A stretch of DNA of 64,000 nucleotides from the NCBI RefSeq assembly GCF_051414035.1, contig NZ_JBLKNW010000001.1, positions 1,736,001-1,800,000 of the forward strand, read 5' to 3'. Numbering within the stretch: the stretch's first letter is position 1; the number at the start of each line of letters is the position of its first letter. The notes under the pieces were generated by a model. That model was given only the letters and a program-made list of their open reading frames with translations. It did not search any database and was not told the origin of the DNA. The position numbers and the translations under genes were made by a program. Below are positions 26,677-34,475 of this stretch, piece by piece. Origin of the DNA: Halosimplex amylolyticum. GTDB lineage: Archaea > Halobacteriota > Halobacteria > Halobacteriales > Haloarculaceae.

Positions 26677-27960
26677 TCACTCAGCGTCTTCGTCCTCGAA
26701 GCGCGCGTCGACGCTGTGGGCGTGTGCTTCCAGCCCCTCCGCGTCGGCGAGCGTCGTGACCGTCTCCCGAAGGTCTTCGAGCGCCTCCCGGGGCAGGCGC
26801 TGGACCGTCGTCGACCGGAGGAACGTGTCGACCGAGAGCCCGCCGGTGACCTTCGCCTTGCCGTTCGTCGGGAGGACGTGGTTGGTCCCCGTCGCGTAGT
26901 CGCCGGCCGCGACCGGGCTATAGGGACCGAGGAACGCGCTCCCGGCGCTCGGGATGCGGTCGAGCAGCGAGTCGGCGTCCTCGGCCTGGATCGAGAGGTG
27001 CTCGGGGGCGTACTCCTCGGCGAACAGCACCGCCTCGCTCATCGAGCGCGCGAGGAAGACGCCGCTGGCGTCGCCGGCGAGGGCGGCGCGGATCGTCTCC
27101 TCGCGGTCGCGGCCGCTGGCGTGGTCGTCGACGGCGGCCGCAACGGCCTCGGCGGTCTCCTCGTCGTCGGTGACGGCGACGACCGAACTCGTCTCGCCGT
27201 GTTCGGCCTGGGCGACGAGGTCGGCGGCGACGAGCGACGGGTCCGCGGTCTCGTCGGCGACGACGAGCACCTCGCTCGGGCCGGCGAGAAAGTCGATCTC
27301 CACGTCGCCGCGGACCGCGGCCTTGGCCGCGGTGACCCACTGGTTGCCCGGGCCGACGACCTTCTGGACGGCGTCGATCGTCTCGGTCCCGTAGGCGAGC
27401 GCGGCGATGGCCTGGGCCCCGCCGACCTGGTAGACGGCGCCGGCGCCGGCCACGTCGATGGCCGCCAGCGTGACGGGATCGAGTTCCTCCGCGGGCGGCG
27501 TGGCGACCGCGACGTGTTCGACGCCGGCGACGACGGCCGGAATGACGCCCATCAGGACGCTGGACGGGTACGCGGCCGTCCCGCCCGGCGCGTAGACGCC
27601 GACCGTCTCCAGCGGGCGAAACCGCCGGCCGAGTTCGCGGCCGCCGAAGTCCTCGGTCCAGTCCTCGGGTAGCTGGCGCTCGTGGAACGCCCGGACGTTC
27701 GCCGCGGCGTCCTCGATGGCTCGGCGGACGTCGTCGTCGATCGCCTCGTGAGCGCGTTCGACCTGGTCGGTCACGTCGATATTGCCGACCTCGACGCCGT
27801 CGATCTCCCGCGAGAGGTCCCGGAGGGCAACGTCGCCCTCCGTCCTGACGCGGTCGACGATGTCGCGGGCGTCGTCGCGGACCGCGTCCACGCCCGCGTC
27901 GCGATCGAACAGCGCGGCCCTGTCGTCGGGGCCCAGCGCGTCCACACTTCGCACGTTCAT
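26677..27960 (-). CDS. hisD: Histidinol dehydrogenase
   Basis: A 427-residue enzyme that performs the last two oxidations of histidine synthesis (histidinol to histidine, NAD+-dependent, Zn2+). Motifs: 'RPLETVGVYAPGGTAAYPSSVLM', 'GAGAVYQVGGAQAIAALAYGTETI', 'VVGPGNQWVTAAKAAV', 'EIDFLAGPSEVLVVADE', and 'EEYAPEHLSIQAEDADSLL' with the catalytic Glu/His pair. The C-terminal 'FLRSTTVQRLPREALEDL' is also typical. The ATG at 27960 begins the usual MNVRSVD start. Immediately after its stop lie four 25-bp repeats. hisC is in the window too, but 8 kb away. Confidence 0.96.
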   Translation of the reverse strand: MNVRSVDALGPDDRAALFDRDAGVDAVRDDARDIVDRVRTEGDVALRDLSREIDGVEVGNIDVTDQVERAHEAIDDDVRRAIEDAAANVRAFHERQLPEDWTEDFGGRELGRRFRPLETVGVYAPGGTAAYPSSVLMGVIPAVVAGVEHVAVATPPAEELDPVTLAAIDVAGAGAVYQVGGAQAIAALAYGTETIDAVQKVVGPGNQWVTAAKAAVRGDVEIDFLAGPSEVLVVADETADPSLVAADLVAQAEHGETSSVVAVTDDEETAEAVAAAVDDHASGRDREETIRAALAGDASGVFLARSMSEAVLFAEEYAPEHLSIQAEDADSLLDRIPSAGSAFLGPYSPVAAGDYATGTNHVLPTNGKAKVTGGLSVDTFLRSTTVQRLPREALEDLRETVTTLADAEGLEAHAHSVDARFEDEDAE

Positions 27961-28060
27961 GCGTCTCCGTTGCCGCGACTGACCCATACGACTTGCTATC
28001 GAGACCGGTTCTCTGGAGACGAAGGCAGTCGACGAAAGGTCGGCCGACGAAGCGACGCCG

Positions 28061-29209
28061 TCAGCCCTGGTAGTACCACCAGACGGTGACGACGAGGATC
28101 ATGAAGAGCCCGCCGAGGAAGAACGCGACCGCGGGATCGGCGAGGAAGCCGTCGCCGCCCTCCGAGACCTGCCGAGCAGCGTCGACCGTCTGCGCCGAGA
28201 GGTTCGGGTCCGTCGCGGGGCTCGCGGTCCCCGACTCCATGCCGGTCGGGTCCGGCGTGGGCGACGGGGGTTCGGTGGCCGTCGGCGTGTCCATCGCTTC
28301 CGGCGCCGGCGTCGGGGTCGGCGAGTCCGTGGGAGGGGCCGTCGCGGTCGGGGAGGGCGTGCCGGCGGGCGTGGGTGCCGGCGTCCCAGCGGGCGTCGGT
28401 GACGCCGTGCCGGCGGGTGTGGGCGAGGGCGTTCCGGCAGGTGTGGGTGACGCGGAGGGTGCAACCGTCGGCTCCTGTGTGGCCGTGAGCGTGGGCTCTG
28501 ACGTCGGGGTCGCACCGGCGGCGTCGGTACCGGTCTCCACGCCACCGAAGATGCCGACGTCGTCTTCCGGGGTCGGCGTCTCCGTCAACTCCTCCGCACC
28601 GTCTCCGGCGTCCGCGCCGTCGCCGCCGTCACCGACGCCGCCGCCTCCCCCGTCTGCACCGTCACTCCCGCCGGCACCGCCGTCACCCCCGTCACCTCTC
28701 GACTGCGGTTCGCCGCTGTCCCCGCTCGATCCCATTCCGACGGAGATATCGTACGTGCCGAGTCGACCTCCCGTCTCGCCGAACAGCCGTCGCACCACGA
28801 GACTCGCGACCGCGAGCAGGCCGACGGCGCCGAGGAGACGCGTCAGCGCCGTCTTCAGTCGCGAGCGGTCGTGTTCGCGGCCCGCGAAGAGGACGAGCGC
28901 CTCGCTGGCCGGCGCGTAAATCGTCATCTCCGTGCCCTTCTCCGAGTACCCCTCACCCGCGGACTTGATCAGTTCGGCGTCTTCCAGTCGCTCGACGTGG
29001 TAGTGGACGTTCTGCAGCGAGGTCCCGACCTCGTCGCGGATCTCCGGTGGCGTCTTCGGCTCCTCGTACAGCGTTCCGAGGATCTGTCGCGCGGTGTCCG
29101 ACGAGAGCGCGGCGAGTGCATCCTCGGTCGCCTCGTCGTCGAGGTCGAGGACGCGGGGTTCGTCAGGCGTCCGGGTAGGTTCCGACTTGAACGGCAGCAG
29201 ACGACCCAT
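28061..29209 (-). CDS. Membrane-anchored winged-helix regulator with Thr/Pro-rich stalk
   Basis: A 382-residue protein. Residues ~30-105 form an ArsR-type winged helix ('LAALSSDTARQILGTLYEEPKTPPEIRDEVGTSLQNVHYHVERLEDAELIKS'). A membrane helix follows ('LLGAVGLLAVASLVVRRLF', ~123-142), then ~190 residues of Gly/Asp-rich and Thr/Pro/Ala-rich low-complexity sequence, and a C-terminal membrane helix ('FFLGGLFMILVVTVWWYY'). The HTH is cytosolic; the stalk is therefore probably outside or between the two helices. A CTTAATG element 26 nt upstream predicts a leaderless transcript. The stalk suggests an envelope-sensing regulator (inference). Confidence 0.8.
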   Translation of the reverse strand: MGRLLPFKSEPTRTPDEPRVLDLDDEATEDALAALSSDTARQILGTLYEEPKTPPEIRDEVGTSLQNVHYHVERLEDAELIKSAGEGYSEKGTEMTIYAPASEALVLFAGREHDRSRLKTALTRLLGAVGLLAVASLVVRRLFGETGGRLGTYDISVGMGSSGDSGEPQSRGDGGDGGAGGSDGADGGGGGVGDGGDGADAGDGAEELTETPTPEDDVGIFGGVETGTDAAGATPTSEPTLTATQEPTVAPSASPTPAGTPSPTPAGTASPTPAGTPAPTPAGTPSPTATAPPTDSPTPTPAPEAMDTPTATEPPSPTPDPTGMESGTASPATDPNLSAQTVDAARQVSEGGDGFLADPAVAFFLGGLFMILVVTVWWYYQG

Positions 29210-29302
29210 TGTGCGTCCTGAGTGGGCCTAGCTTAATGGCTTTTCCCAAGAGACAAAAACTCATTTGAAGCTGCGAGTGACCGCACGGCAGCCCAGTCCG
29301 CG

Positions 29303-30469
29303 TTATCTATACACGCGAGAGAGTACGTGCAACGACGACAGAACTACCGCCAGGCCGACTTCGCCGAGGACGACGAACAGTAACGGGAGCGATCGCTGCC
29401 CCGGGGACAGCACGACAGCGTAGACGTACCAGCCGGTCCCGACCGCCAGCGCGAGAAAGAGCAGGTGCACGAGCATCCAGGCGCCCAACGTCCGCAGGAC
29501 GCCGACGACGCGTTCGGAGAGCGGGTCTGACCGTGCCGTACCCGAGACCTCGTTGTCGGTCGCGTCCCAGAAACTGCTTCGAGCGTACGACCCGGCCGTC
29601 GCCGTCGACGCGCTCCGACCCGACCGCTCGTCCGTGGCCGACGCCCACCGAGTTCGACTGCGTCGCGCCGACGACCGAGACCTGCCTCCCGAAGCGGCGT
29701 CCGACTTCGACGAGTTCGCCGACGCCTCCTTCCTCGCCTCCGAGACCGACCCCGACGAGGCCGAACTCGCAGCGGCTGACCCCGGTGAAGCCGATCCCTC
29801 CGGAGCTGTCGTACTGCCTGACCCCGTCGCCGACCCGTTCACCGTCGCGTCTGTCGAATCGGTGCCCGACTCGTCCGCGGTTCGCCCGGTCGCGGCGTCC
29901 GAACTTGCCGTTCCCGCGGACCTCCCCGCACGAGAGTCCGCGCCCCGACTGGCATTGCCCCGGGACGTCGCCGAGGACGAGGAGCGCGTCGACCTGCGAG
30001 TCCCCCTTCGAGTCCGAGAACCGCGTGACGTGCCACTGGAACCCACCGATTCGTCGTCGGCGTCCGACCCGGACCGGGACGTCCTACGACCGCGTTCGGT
30101 CCGGGACTGTGACGCCCGCCGAGCGCGCCCGGACTCGGATCGCGACGTCGACTCGGACGGGGGCCGCGTCGACGACGTCGTGGCTGCCGTCGAGTCCGTC
30201 CCGGTCGATGGTTCGTCGACCGCCCAGAGCGACGCGTCGCCGTGGGCGTCGACGTACGAGTCGTGACCGAGTCTGTCGTATCGGCTTCGTTCTTTCGGAT
30301 CGAGGAGTACTTCCTTCGCTGCGGTGAGTCGCTTGAACTGGTCGGCCGCGTCGGGCGCGGCGCTCACGTCCGGGTGGTGGTCTTTGACGCGCTCGCGGTA
30401 GGCCGCCCGGATCGCGTCGTCACCGGCGTCGGGACCCACCCCAAGGACGCCGTAGAACGTCGTGTTCAT
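29303..30469 (-). CDS. J-domain protein with Ser-rich linker and C-terminal membrane anchor
   Basis: A 388-residue protein. The J-domain is at residues 4-66 with H32-P33-D34 ('VKDHHPDVSAAPDA') and 'EVLLDPKERSRYDRLGHDSYV'. About 220 residues of Ser/Thr/Arg/Gly-rich low complexity follow, and two membrane helices end the protein ('LGAWMLVHLLFLALAVGTGWYVYAVVL' and 'LPLLFVVLGEVGLAVVLSSLHVL'). It is not a classic DnaJ, as it lacks the zinc-finger domain; it may recruit DnaK to the membrane. A CTTTTAAACC element near 30533-30542 is the probable promoter. Confidence 0.83.
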   Translation of the reverse strand: MNTTFYGVLGVGPDAGDDAIRAAYRERVKDHHPDVSAAPDAADQFKRLTAAKEVLLDPKERSRYDRLGHDSYVDAHGDASLWAVDEPSTGTDSTAATTSSTRPPSESTSRSESGRARRASQSRTERGRRTSRSGSDADDESVGSSGTSRGSRTRRGTRRSTRSSSSATSRGNASRGADSRAGRSAGTASSDAATGRTADESGTDSTDATVNGSATGSGSTTAPEGSASPGSAAASSASSGSVSEARKEASANSSKSDAASGGRSRSSARRSRTRWASATDERSGRSASTATAGSYARSSFWDATDNEVSGTARSDPLSERVVGVLRTLGAWMLVHLLFLALAVGTGWYVYAVVLSPGQRSLPLLFVVLGEVGLAVVLSSLHVLSRVYR

Positions 30470-30600
30470 GCACCCCAGTCCCGTATCGACTGGTTCTTCC
30501 GGCCTATCCTACAAGTACTTTCCTACCGGTTTAAAAGGAAATATTCGCGGTCCCGAGCGCGAAACGTACTCACTCGCCGTCGCTCGAATCGGTCGTCGAC

Positions 30601-30792
30601 CTATCCGGTCCTCCGTCGGCCCCCGTCCGCGACCGCGCGGGTCGCCGACGACTCGGTCCGGCCGGTCGCTCCCAGTTCCGGGTGACAGTTCCGGCAGACC
30701 CAGACGACCGTCCGGTGGGTCATCGTCTCCGTCCGTTCGCGCCGCCTCCATACGTGGAACACGTCGTCGCCGCAGTGGTCACATTCTACCAT
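30601..30792 (-). CDS. Small zinc-finger protein
   Basis: A 63-residue protein with C4-x2-C7 and C33-x2-C36 ('MVECDHCGDDVFHVW' and 'VVWVCRNCHPEL'), a treble-clef or zinc-ribbon arrangement. The C-terminal third is basic and probably flexible. Zinc-finger micro-proteins of this size are a recognised group in haloarchaea. A GGTATATGT element about 30 nt upstream of the ATG supports real expression as a near-leaderless transcript. Confidence 0.72.
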   Translation of the reverse strand: MVECDHCGDDVFHVWRRRERTETMTHRTVVWVCRNCHPELGATGRTESSATRAVADGGRRRTG

Positions 30793-30818
30793 CGTACGCT
30801 TACGTGTGTGGGTCGTTC

Positions 30819-30826
30819 ACATATAC
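30819..30826 (-). promoter_or_regulatory. TATA element of the small zinc-finger gene
   Basis: On the minus strand the element reads GGTATATGT, centred about 31 nt upstream of the ATG at 30792. Confidence 0.55.
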
Positions 30827-30980
30827 CTTGCCCTGAACGAGGTATTACGTCCCCGTGAAAGCTGTAAGGTCCTTATATTTCGTCTGGGGCCTGACGACGC
30901 CGTCGGGGACTGGGACGAGGTCGCCAACGCAGTCGGGGTCGAGGGAACGGCTTTTCACCCAGACGGGCTAATCGGCGGGC

Positions 30981-31820
30981 ATGTCAACGAGTGCACGGTC
31001 ACCGCTGCGGACGGTCGTCGCGGTGGTGTCCGCCATCGGGCTCGGTGCCGGTGGGTTGCTCTTCGGATTCGTCCTGACCGCCGTCGCGTTCGGCGTGCTG
31101 GTCGTCGGCCTCAGCATCGACCTTCCCGACACCGCGCAGATCGTCCTCAGCCTCATCTTCGTCCAGGGGGTCGGCTGTGCCGGGGTCGCCTACGCCTATC
31201 TCAAACTCAGACCCGTCGTCGGACCGAAGATACGCGCGGTCCTCGGGTTCGAAGAGGTACCGGGCCCGTTCGACATCGACGTGGACGTCCCGGACCTCCG
31301 CCAGGTCGCCATCGTCGTCGGCGGATACGTCCTCGCGCTCCTCGCCGCGTTCGCCGGGTCGTTCGTCCTCACGGTACTCCAGGTCGACACCGGCACCAAC
31401 CAGGCCGCACAGATGGGGATGGAGAACCCCAGCATCCTCCTGATCCTCATCCCCGCCTCGATCCTGATCATCGGTCCCGGCGAGGAACTGCTCTTCCGCG
31501 GCGTCGTGCAGGGCCGTATCCGCGAGGTGTTCGGCCCCGTGATCGGGGTCCTCATCCCGAGCGCCGTCTTCGCCGGCCTCCACTGGTTCGCCCTCACCGG
31601 CGGGTCCGCAACCGGAAACATCGTCGCGCTCGGGGTCCTCGTCGGCCCCGCTCTCGTCTTCGGCGCGGCCTACGAACTGACGGACAACATCGTCGTGCCG
31701 GCGCTCATCCACGGGATCTACAACGCGACGCTGTTCTCGCTGCTGTACGTCGTCATCGCCTTCAGCGACCAGCTGCCCGACCCGCAGAACACGACCGCCG
31801 CCGTCCTCGCGTTGATCTGA
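30981..31820 (+). CDS. CPBP-family intramembrane metalloprotease
   Basis: A 279-residue multi-pass membrane protein of the CAAX-protease/bacteriocin-processing (CPBP) family. Active-site elements: E168-E169-x3-R173 in 'GPGEELLFRGVVQGRIREVFG', H201 in 'FAGLHWF', and H244/N248 in 'VPALIHGIYNAT'. About eight helices are visible. The substrate is unknown. A TATA-like GGCTTTTCAC lies about 28 nt upstream; a stronger CTTATATTTC is about 105 nt upstream. Confidence 0.9.
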   Translation: MSTSARSPLRTVVAVVSAIGLGAGGLLFGFVLTAVAFGVLVVGLSIDLPDTAQIVLSLIFVQGVGCAGVAYAYLKLRPVVGPKIRAVLGFEEVPGPFDIDVDVPDLRQVAIVVGGYVLALLAAFAGSFVLTVLQVDTGTNQAAQMGMENPSILLILIPASILIIGPGEELLFRGVVQGRIREVFGPVIGVLIPSAVFAGLHWFALTGGSATGNIVALGVLVGPALVFGAAYELTDNIVVPALIHGIYNATLFSLLYVVIAFSDQLPDPQNTTAAVLALI

Positions 31821-31823
31821 CTC

Positions 31824-32219
31824 TCAGAGCAGCGATATCACGTCGAAGGTGACGGGGTAGACGCCGAGGACGAGCGCGCTTATCACGCCCATCAGCCCGC
31901 CCGCTCTGTCCGCTTCGTCGGCGATCCGCCCCGTGTACGTCGCGTACGCCGAATAGAACCCGATCGGAGTGAGCAGCAGCGTGGCGATGCGCCCGTACGG
32001 GCTGGCCAGGTTCCCGGCGAAGGCGATGACATAACCCAGGAACGCGAAGAAGGCTGTAGTCAGGACGAAAAACGCCGCCGCCTCGAAGTACGGTTCGGGC
32101 GTCGCTTCTCCGTCCTCCCGCGGCGGCGGTTCGTAGTGTCGGAATGTGACGACGGCGGCGCCGGCTGCACCGAGGAGAGAGACGAGCGCGATGGCGACTG
32201 TCTCGGCGGCCACTGCCAT
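31824..32219 (-). CDS. Hypothetical membrane protein
   Basis: A 131-residue protein with four predicted helices: 'MAVAAETVAIALVSLLGAAGAAVVTF', 'YFEAAAFFVLTTAFFAFLGYVIAFAG', 'YGRIATLLLTPIGFYSAYATYTG' and 'GLMGVISALVLGVYPVTFDVISLL'. I chose the ATG at 32219 because a TATA-like element (minus strand CGTTAAGG, 32244-32251) sits 28 nt upstream, giving a leaderless mRNA; a longer start would run through this promoter. No family recognised. Confidence 0.68.
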   Translation of the reverse strand: MAVAAETVAIALVSLLGAAGAAVVTFRHYEPPPREDGEATPEPYFEAAAFFVLTTAFFAFLGYVIAFAGNLASPYGRIATLLLTPIGFYSAYATYTGRIADEADRAGGLMGVISALVLGVYPVTFDVISLL

Positions 32220-32243
32220 TGCTACGGGGTTTGTCAGGGGGTC

Positions 32244-32251
32244 CCTTAACG
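32244..32251 (-). promoter_or_regulatory. TATA element of the 31824-32219 gene
   Basis: On the minus strand it reads CGTTAAGG, centred 28 nt before the ATG at 32219. It fixes that start and leaves 32252-32730 free of obvious genes. Confidence 0.55.
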
Positions 32252-32389
32252 GTAGGTCACTTCGTGGGCCCCGCTCTGCCGTGGTGGAATCGGTCGAGAC
32301 GAGACTCTCCGAGTGAGAGATATCGCCCGGAACACTAACGACCGACATCATCCCTGGCGGCGTGCCGGGTCAGCCGGGAAACCCTCGTG

Positions 32390-32570
32390 CCGGGCGGGTC
32401 GCCCGGTAGGGCGACCGATTGCCGAGACGGCGCGAGCCGTCGAGGCGGGAGGCGCCATCAGGCGCCTCCAGTTGCCGAAGCGGGCGAAGCCCGCTGAGGC
32501 GGGTGGCGCGGTAGCGCCACCGGATGCCGAGACGGCGTCAGCCGTTCGGCGGGTCGGCGCTTGCGGCGCC
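32390..32570. repeat. Array of covarying hairpins in about 52-bp repeat units
   Basis: Seven short stem-loops follow each other: 32397-32416 (8 bp, loop GGTA), 32426-32441 (6 bp, loop GCGA), 32448-32469 (9 bp, loop ATCA), 32479-32495 (7 bp, loop GAA), 32502-32521 (8 bp, loop GGTA), 32531-32546 (5 bp plus a G-T pair, loop GTCA), 32556-32570 (5 bp, loop TTGCG). Spacers alternate between TGCCGA-type and GAGGCGG-type, which defines three and a half units with period 52-53 bp (TGCCGA at 32420, 32473, 32525). Stem sequences differ between units yet remain paired. The period is not a multiple of three and no plausible protein is encoded. Confidence 0.9.
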
Positions 32571-32730
32571 ACTCGTGTGTCGCGTGCCCGGGTTCGCCGC
32601 ACTGTCATCGCTCCCATCCGGGTACGCTCGGGCGGGGACTAAAGGCACGCACTCTCACTACCCGCCGCGGACGATTAAACACTCCGCACCGCCGGTCGTT
32701 CGCACACACCGCCAACGGCCATGACAAGCG
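32571..32730. other. Non-coding stretch between hairpin array and GMC promoter
   Basis: I see no gene here. It holds an AT-rich spot around 32673-32681 (GATTAAACA, reading TGTTTAATC on the minus strand) that could be a promoter firing leftward into the hairpin array. Confidence 0.4.
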
Positions 32731-32739
32731 ATAAGTTTA
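32731..32739 (+). promoter_or_regulatory. Probable TATA box of the GMC oxidoreductase gene
   Basis: ATAAGTTTA overlaps the left arm of the inverted repeat at 32737-32750. Transcription would start near 32760. Confidence 0.45.
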
Positions 32740-32750
32740 GGCTCGCCTAA
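32737..32750. promoter_or_regulatory. Candidate iron-box operator (DtxR/Idr-type inverted repeat)
   Basis: TTAGGC-TC-GCCTAA has perfect 6-bp arms. TTAGGN...CCTAA inverted repeats are the core of DtxR-family iron boxes, and haloarchaea carry DtxR-type regulators (Idr1/Idr2). Overlap with the TATA element fits repression by steric block. The regulator assignment is inference. Confidence 0.55.
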
Positions 32751-32840
32751 CTCCGGCGCAATGGTCGAGCGGTGGGTCGGAAGCGAACGGTGGATCCCAG
32801 GGGACAGCGGTCGCCGCGGCGGAGCCGAAGGGGGGTCACC

Positions 32841-34460
32841 GTGAGCACGGCCGACTCTCCGGGAGGCGAGCGAGACCGGACGCCGAGCGATCGGGTCGAC
32901 GTCTGCGTCGTCGGCGCGGGACCGGCGGGCGCGCTGGTGGCCAACCGCCTCGCCGGCCGCGGTCACGATGTCGTCGTCCTCGAAGCGGGACCGCGATTCG
33001 ACTTCGAGAGCCGTCGCGAACGGATGGAACGGGCGATCAGGCCCGCCCACGGTCCGCACTCGGTCTGGGAGATGGGCGACGACCGCGACGGGTTCAGCGC
33101 GAGCGGCGAACGGTTCTACCCGCTGAACGCGATGCGGGTGAAGGGCGTCGGCGGGTCGACGCTCCACTGGCAGGGGATGGTGATGCGCCTCCACGAGTCG
33201 GACTTCGAGCGGCGCTCGCGCGACGGGGTCGGTGCCGACTGGCCGATCGACTACGCGGACCTGCGGCCCTACTACGCCGACGCGGAGTCCGTCATTGGTG
33301 TCGCTGGAGCGTCGGACAATCCATTCGCGCCACCGCGCGAGGAGCCCCATCCCATGCCCGCCTTCGCTCCGTCTTACAGCGACTCGCTGTTCGCCGAGGC
33401 CTGCGAGGAAGTCGGGATCGCCATGCACTCGGTCCCGAACGCGCGCAACTCGGAGGCCTACGACGGCCGCGGCGAGTGCGTCGGCTACGGCACCTGCGAC
33501 CCCGTTTGTCCGTCGGGCGCGAAGTACAGCGCCGACCATACGGTCGCGGCCGCCGAAGACGCCGGGGCGCGCGTCGTCGACCGCGTGCCCGTCCAGCGCC
33601 TGGAAACCGACGGGAGCGGCGAGCGCGTCGCGGCCGCCGTCTACGCGACGCCCGACGGCACGGAACACCGCCAGGAAGCGCGGCAGTTCGTCCTCGCGGC
33701 GGGCGGGGTCGAGATCCCGCGTCTCCTGCTCCTCTCGAAGTCGGACGACCATCCCGACGGTCTCGCCAACGCCAGCGGGGTCGTCGGCCGGTACTTCATG
33801 GAGCACCTGTTTGCCGGCGTCGGCGGGACGCTCGACGAACCCACGCGGCAGAACCACGTCGGCTTCATCACGAGCGAGTCCCACCAGTTCTACGACAACG
33901 ACTTCGACGGCGTCGGCCCGATGAAACTGGAGTTCCTCAACTACGCCGGCCCCTCGCCCGTGGAACGGGCGCTCACCTCCGACGAGTGGGGCGACGACCT
34001 GCTCGACACCCTGCGCGCGGAGTACGGGACGCACGTCGCGATGGGCGGGCTCGTCGGGCAGTCGCCCCGGAAATCGAACCGGATCGCGCTCGATCCGTCG
34101 ACGACCGACGACCACGGAAACCCCGTCCCGGACGTCCAGTGGTCGCTCGACGACCGGACGCGGCGCACCCTCGCCAGGGCGAACGAGATCCAACAGCGCG
34201 TCATGGACGCGGTGGGCGCCGACGTCGAGTGGACCGTGGGGCCCGACAATACCGGCCCGGCCGCTCACCACATGGGGACGACGCGGATGGGAACGGATCC
34301 CGAGTCGAGCGTCGTGAATCCGCGACTACGGACCCACGACGTAGAGAACCTCTCGGTCGCGTCGTCGAGCGTCTTCGTCACCGGTGGCGCGATGAACCCG
34401 ACGCTCACCATCGCGGCGCTGGCGCTGAAGGCGGCAGACCACGTGGACGAAGACCTCTGA
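32841..34460 (+). CDS. GMC-family oxidoreductase (FAD-dependent)
   Basis: A 539-residue flavoenzyme. The N-terminal FAD site is 'VDVCVVGAGPAGALVANRLAGRGHDVVVLEAGPRF'; 'MRVKGVGGSTLHWQGMVMRLHESDF' is the GMC signature region; a Cys cluster 'GECVGYGTCDPVCPSGAKYS' follows; the C-terminus has 'GPAAHHMGTTRMGTDPESSVVNPRLRTHDVENLSVASSSVFVTGGAMNPTLTIAALA'. Related enzymes are glucose/gluconate or cholesterol-type dehydrogenases; the substrate is unknown. GTG 32841 is preferred since it follows a GGGGGG-type ribosome site; GTG 32772 would add 23 basic residues. A candidate iron box lies in its promoter. Confidence 0.85.
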   Translation: MSTADSPGGERDRTPSDRVDVCVVGAGPAGALVANRLAGRGHDVVVLEAGPRFDFESRRERMERAIRPAHGPHSVWEMGDDRDGFSASGERFYPLNAMRVKGVGGSTLHWQGMVMRLHESDFERRSRDGVGADWPIDYADLRPYYADAESVIGVAGASDNPFAPPREEPHPMPAFAPSYSDSLFAEACEEVGIAMHSVPNARNSEAYDGRGECVGYGTCDPVCPSGAKYSADHTVAAAEDAGARVVDRVPVQRLETDGSGERVAAAVYATPDGTEHRQEARQFVLAAGGVEIPRLLLLSKSDDHPDGLANASGVVGRYFMEHLFAGVGGTLDEPTRQNHVGFITSESHQFYDNDFDGVGPMKLEFLNYAGPSPVERALTSDEWGDDLLDTLRAEYGTHVAMGGLVGQSPRKSNRIALDPSTTDDHGNPVPDVQWSLDDRTRRTLARANEIQQRVMDAVGADVEWTVGPDNTGPAAHHMGTTRMGTDPESSVVNPRLRTHDVENLSVASSSVFVTGGAMNPTLTIAALALKAADHVDEDL

Positions 34461-34475
34461 GAAGGGGACTTCGCG

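Noticed and set aside
28086..28919. Plus-strand 277-codon frame opposite the HTH regulator
   Set aside because: It mirrors the Thr/Pro low-complexity stalk and gives Gly/Val/Ser repeats only; the minus-strand frame has the winged helix and membrane helices.
32348..32617. Protein-coding gene through the hairpin array (minus strand, 89 codons)
   Set aside because: The product is Arg/Ala/Pro-rich and basic, unlike haloarchaeal proteins, and the repeat period is not a multiple of three.
32761..32763. ATG at 32761 as start of the GMC oxidoreductase
   Set aside because: It lies at the predicted transcription start but is out of frame with the enzyme.
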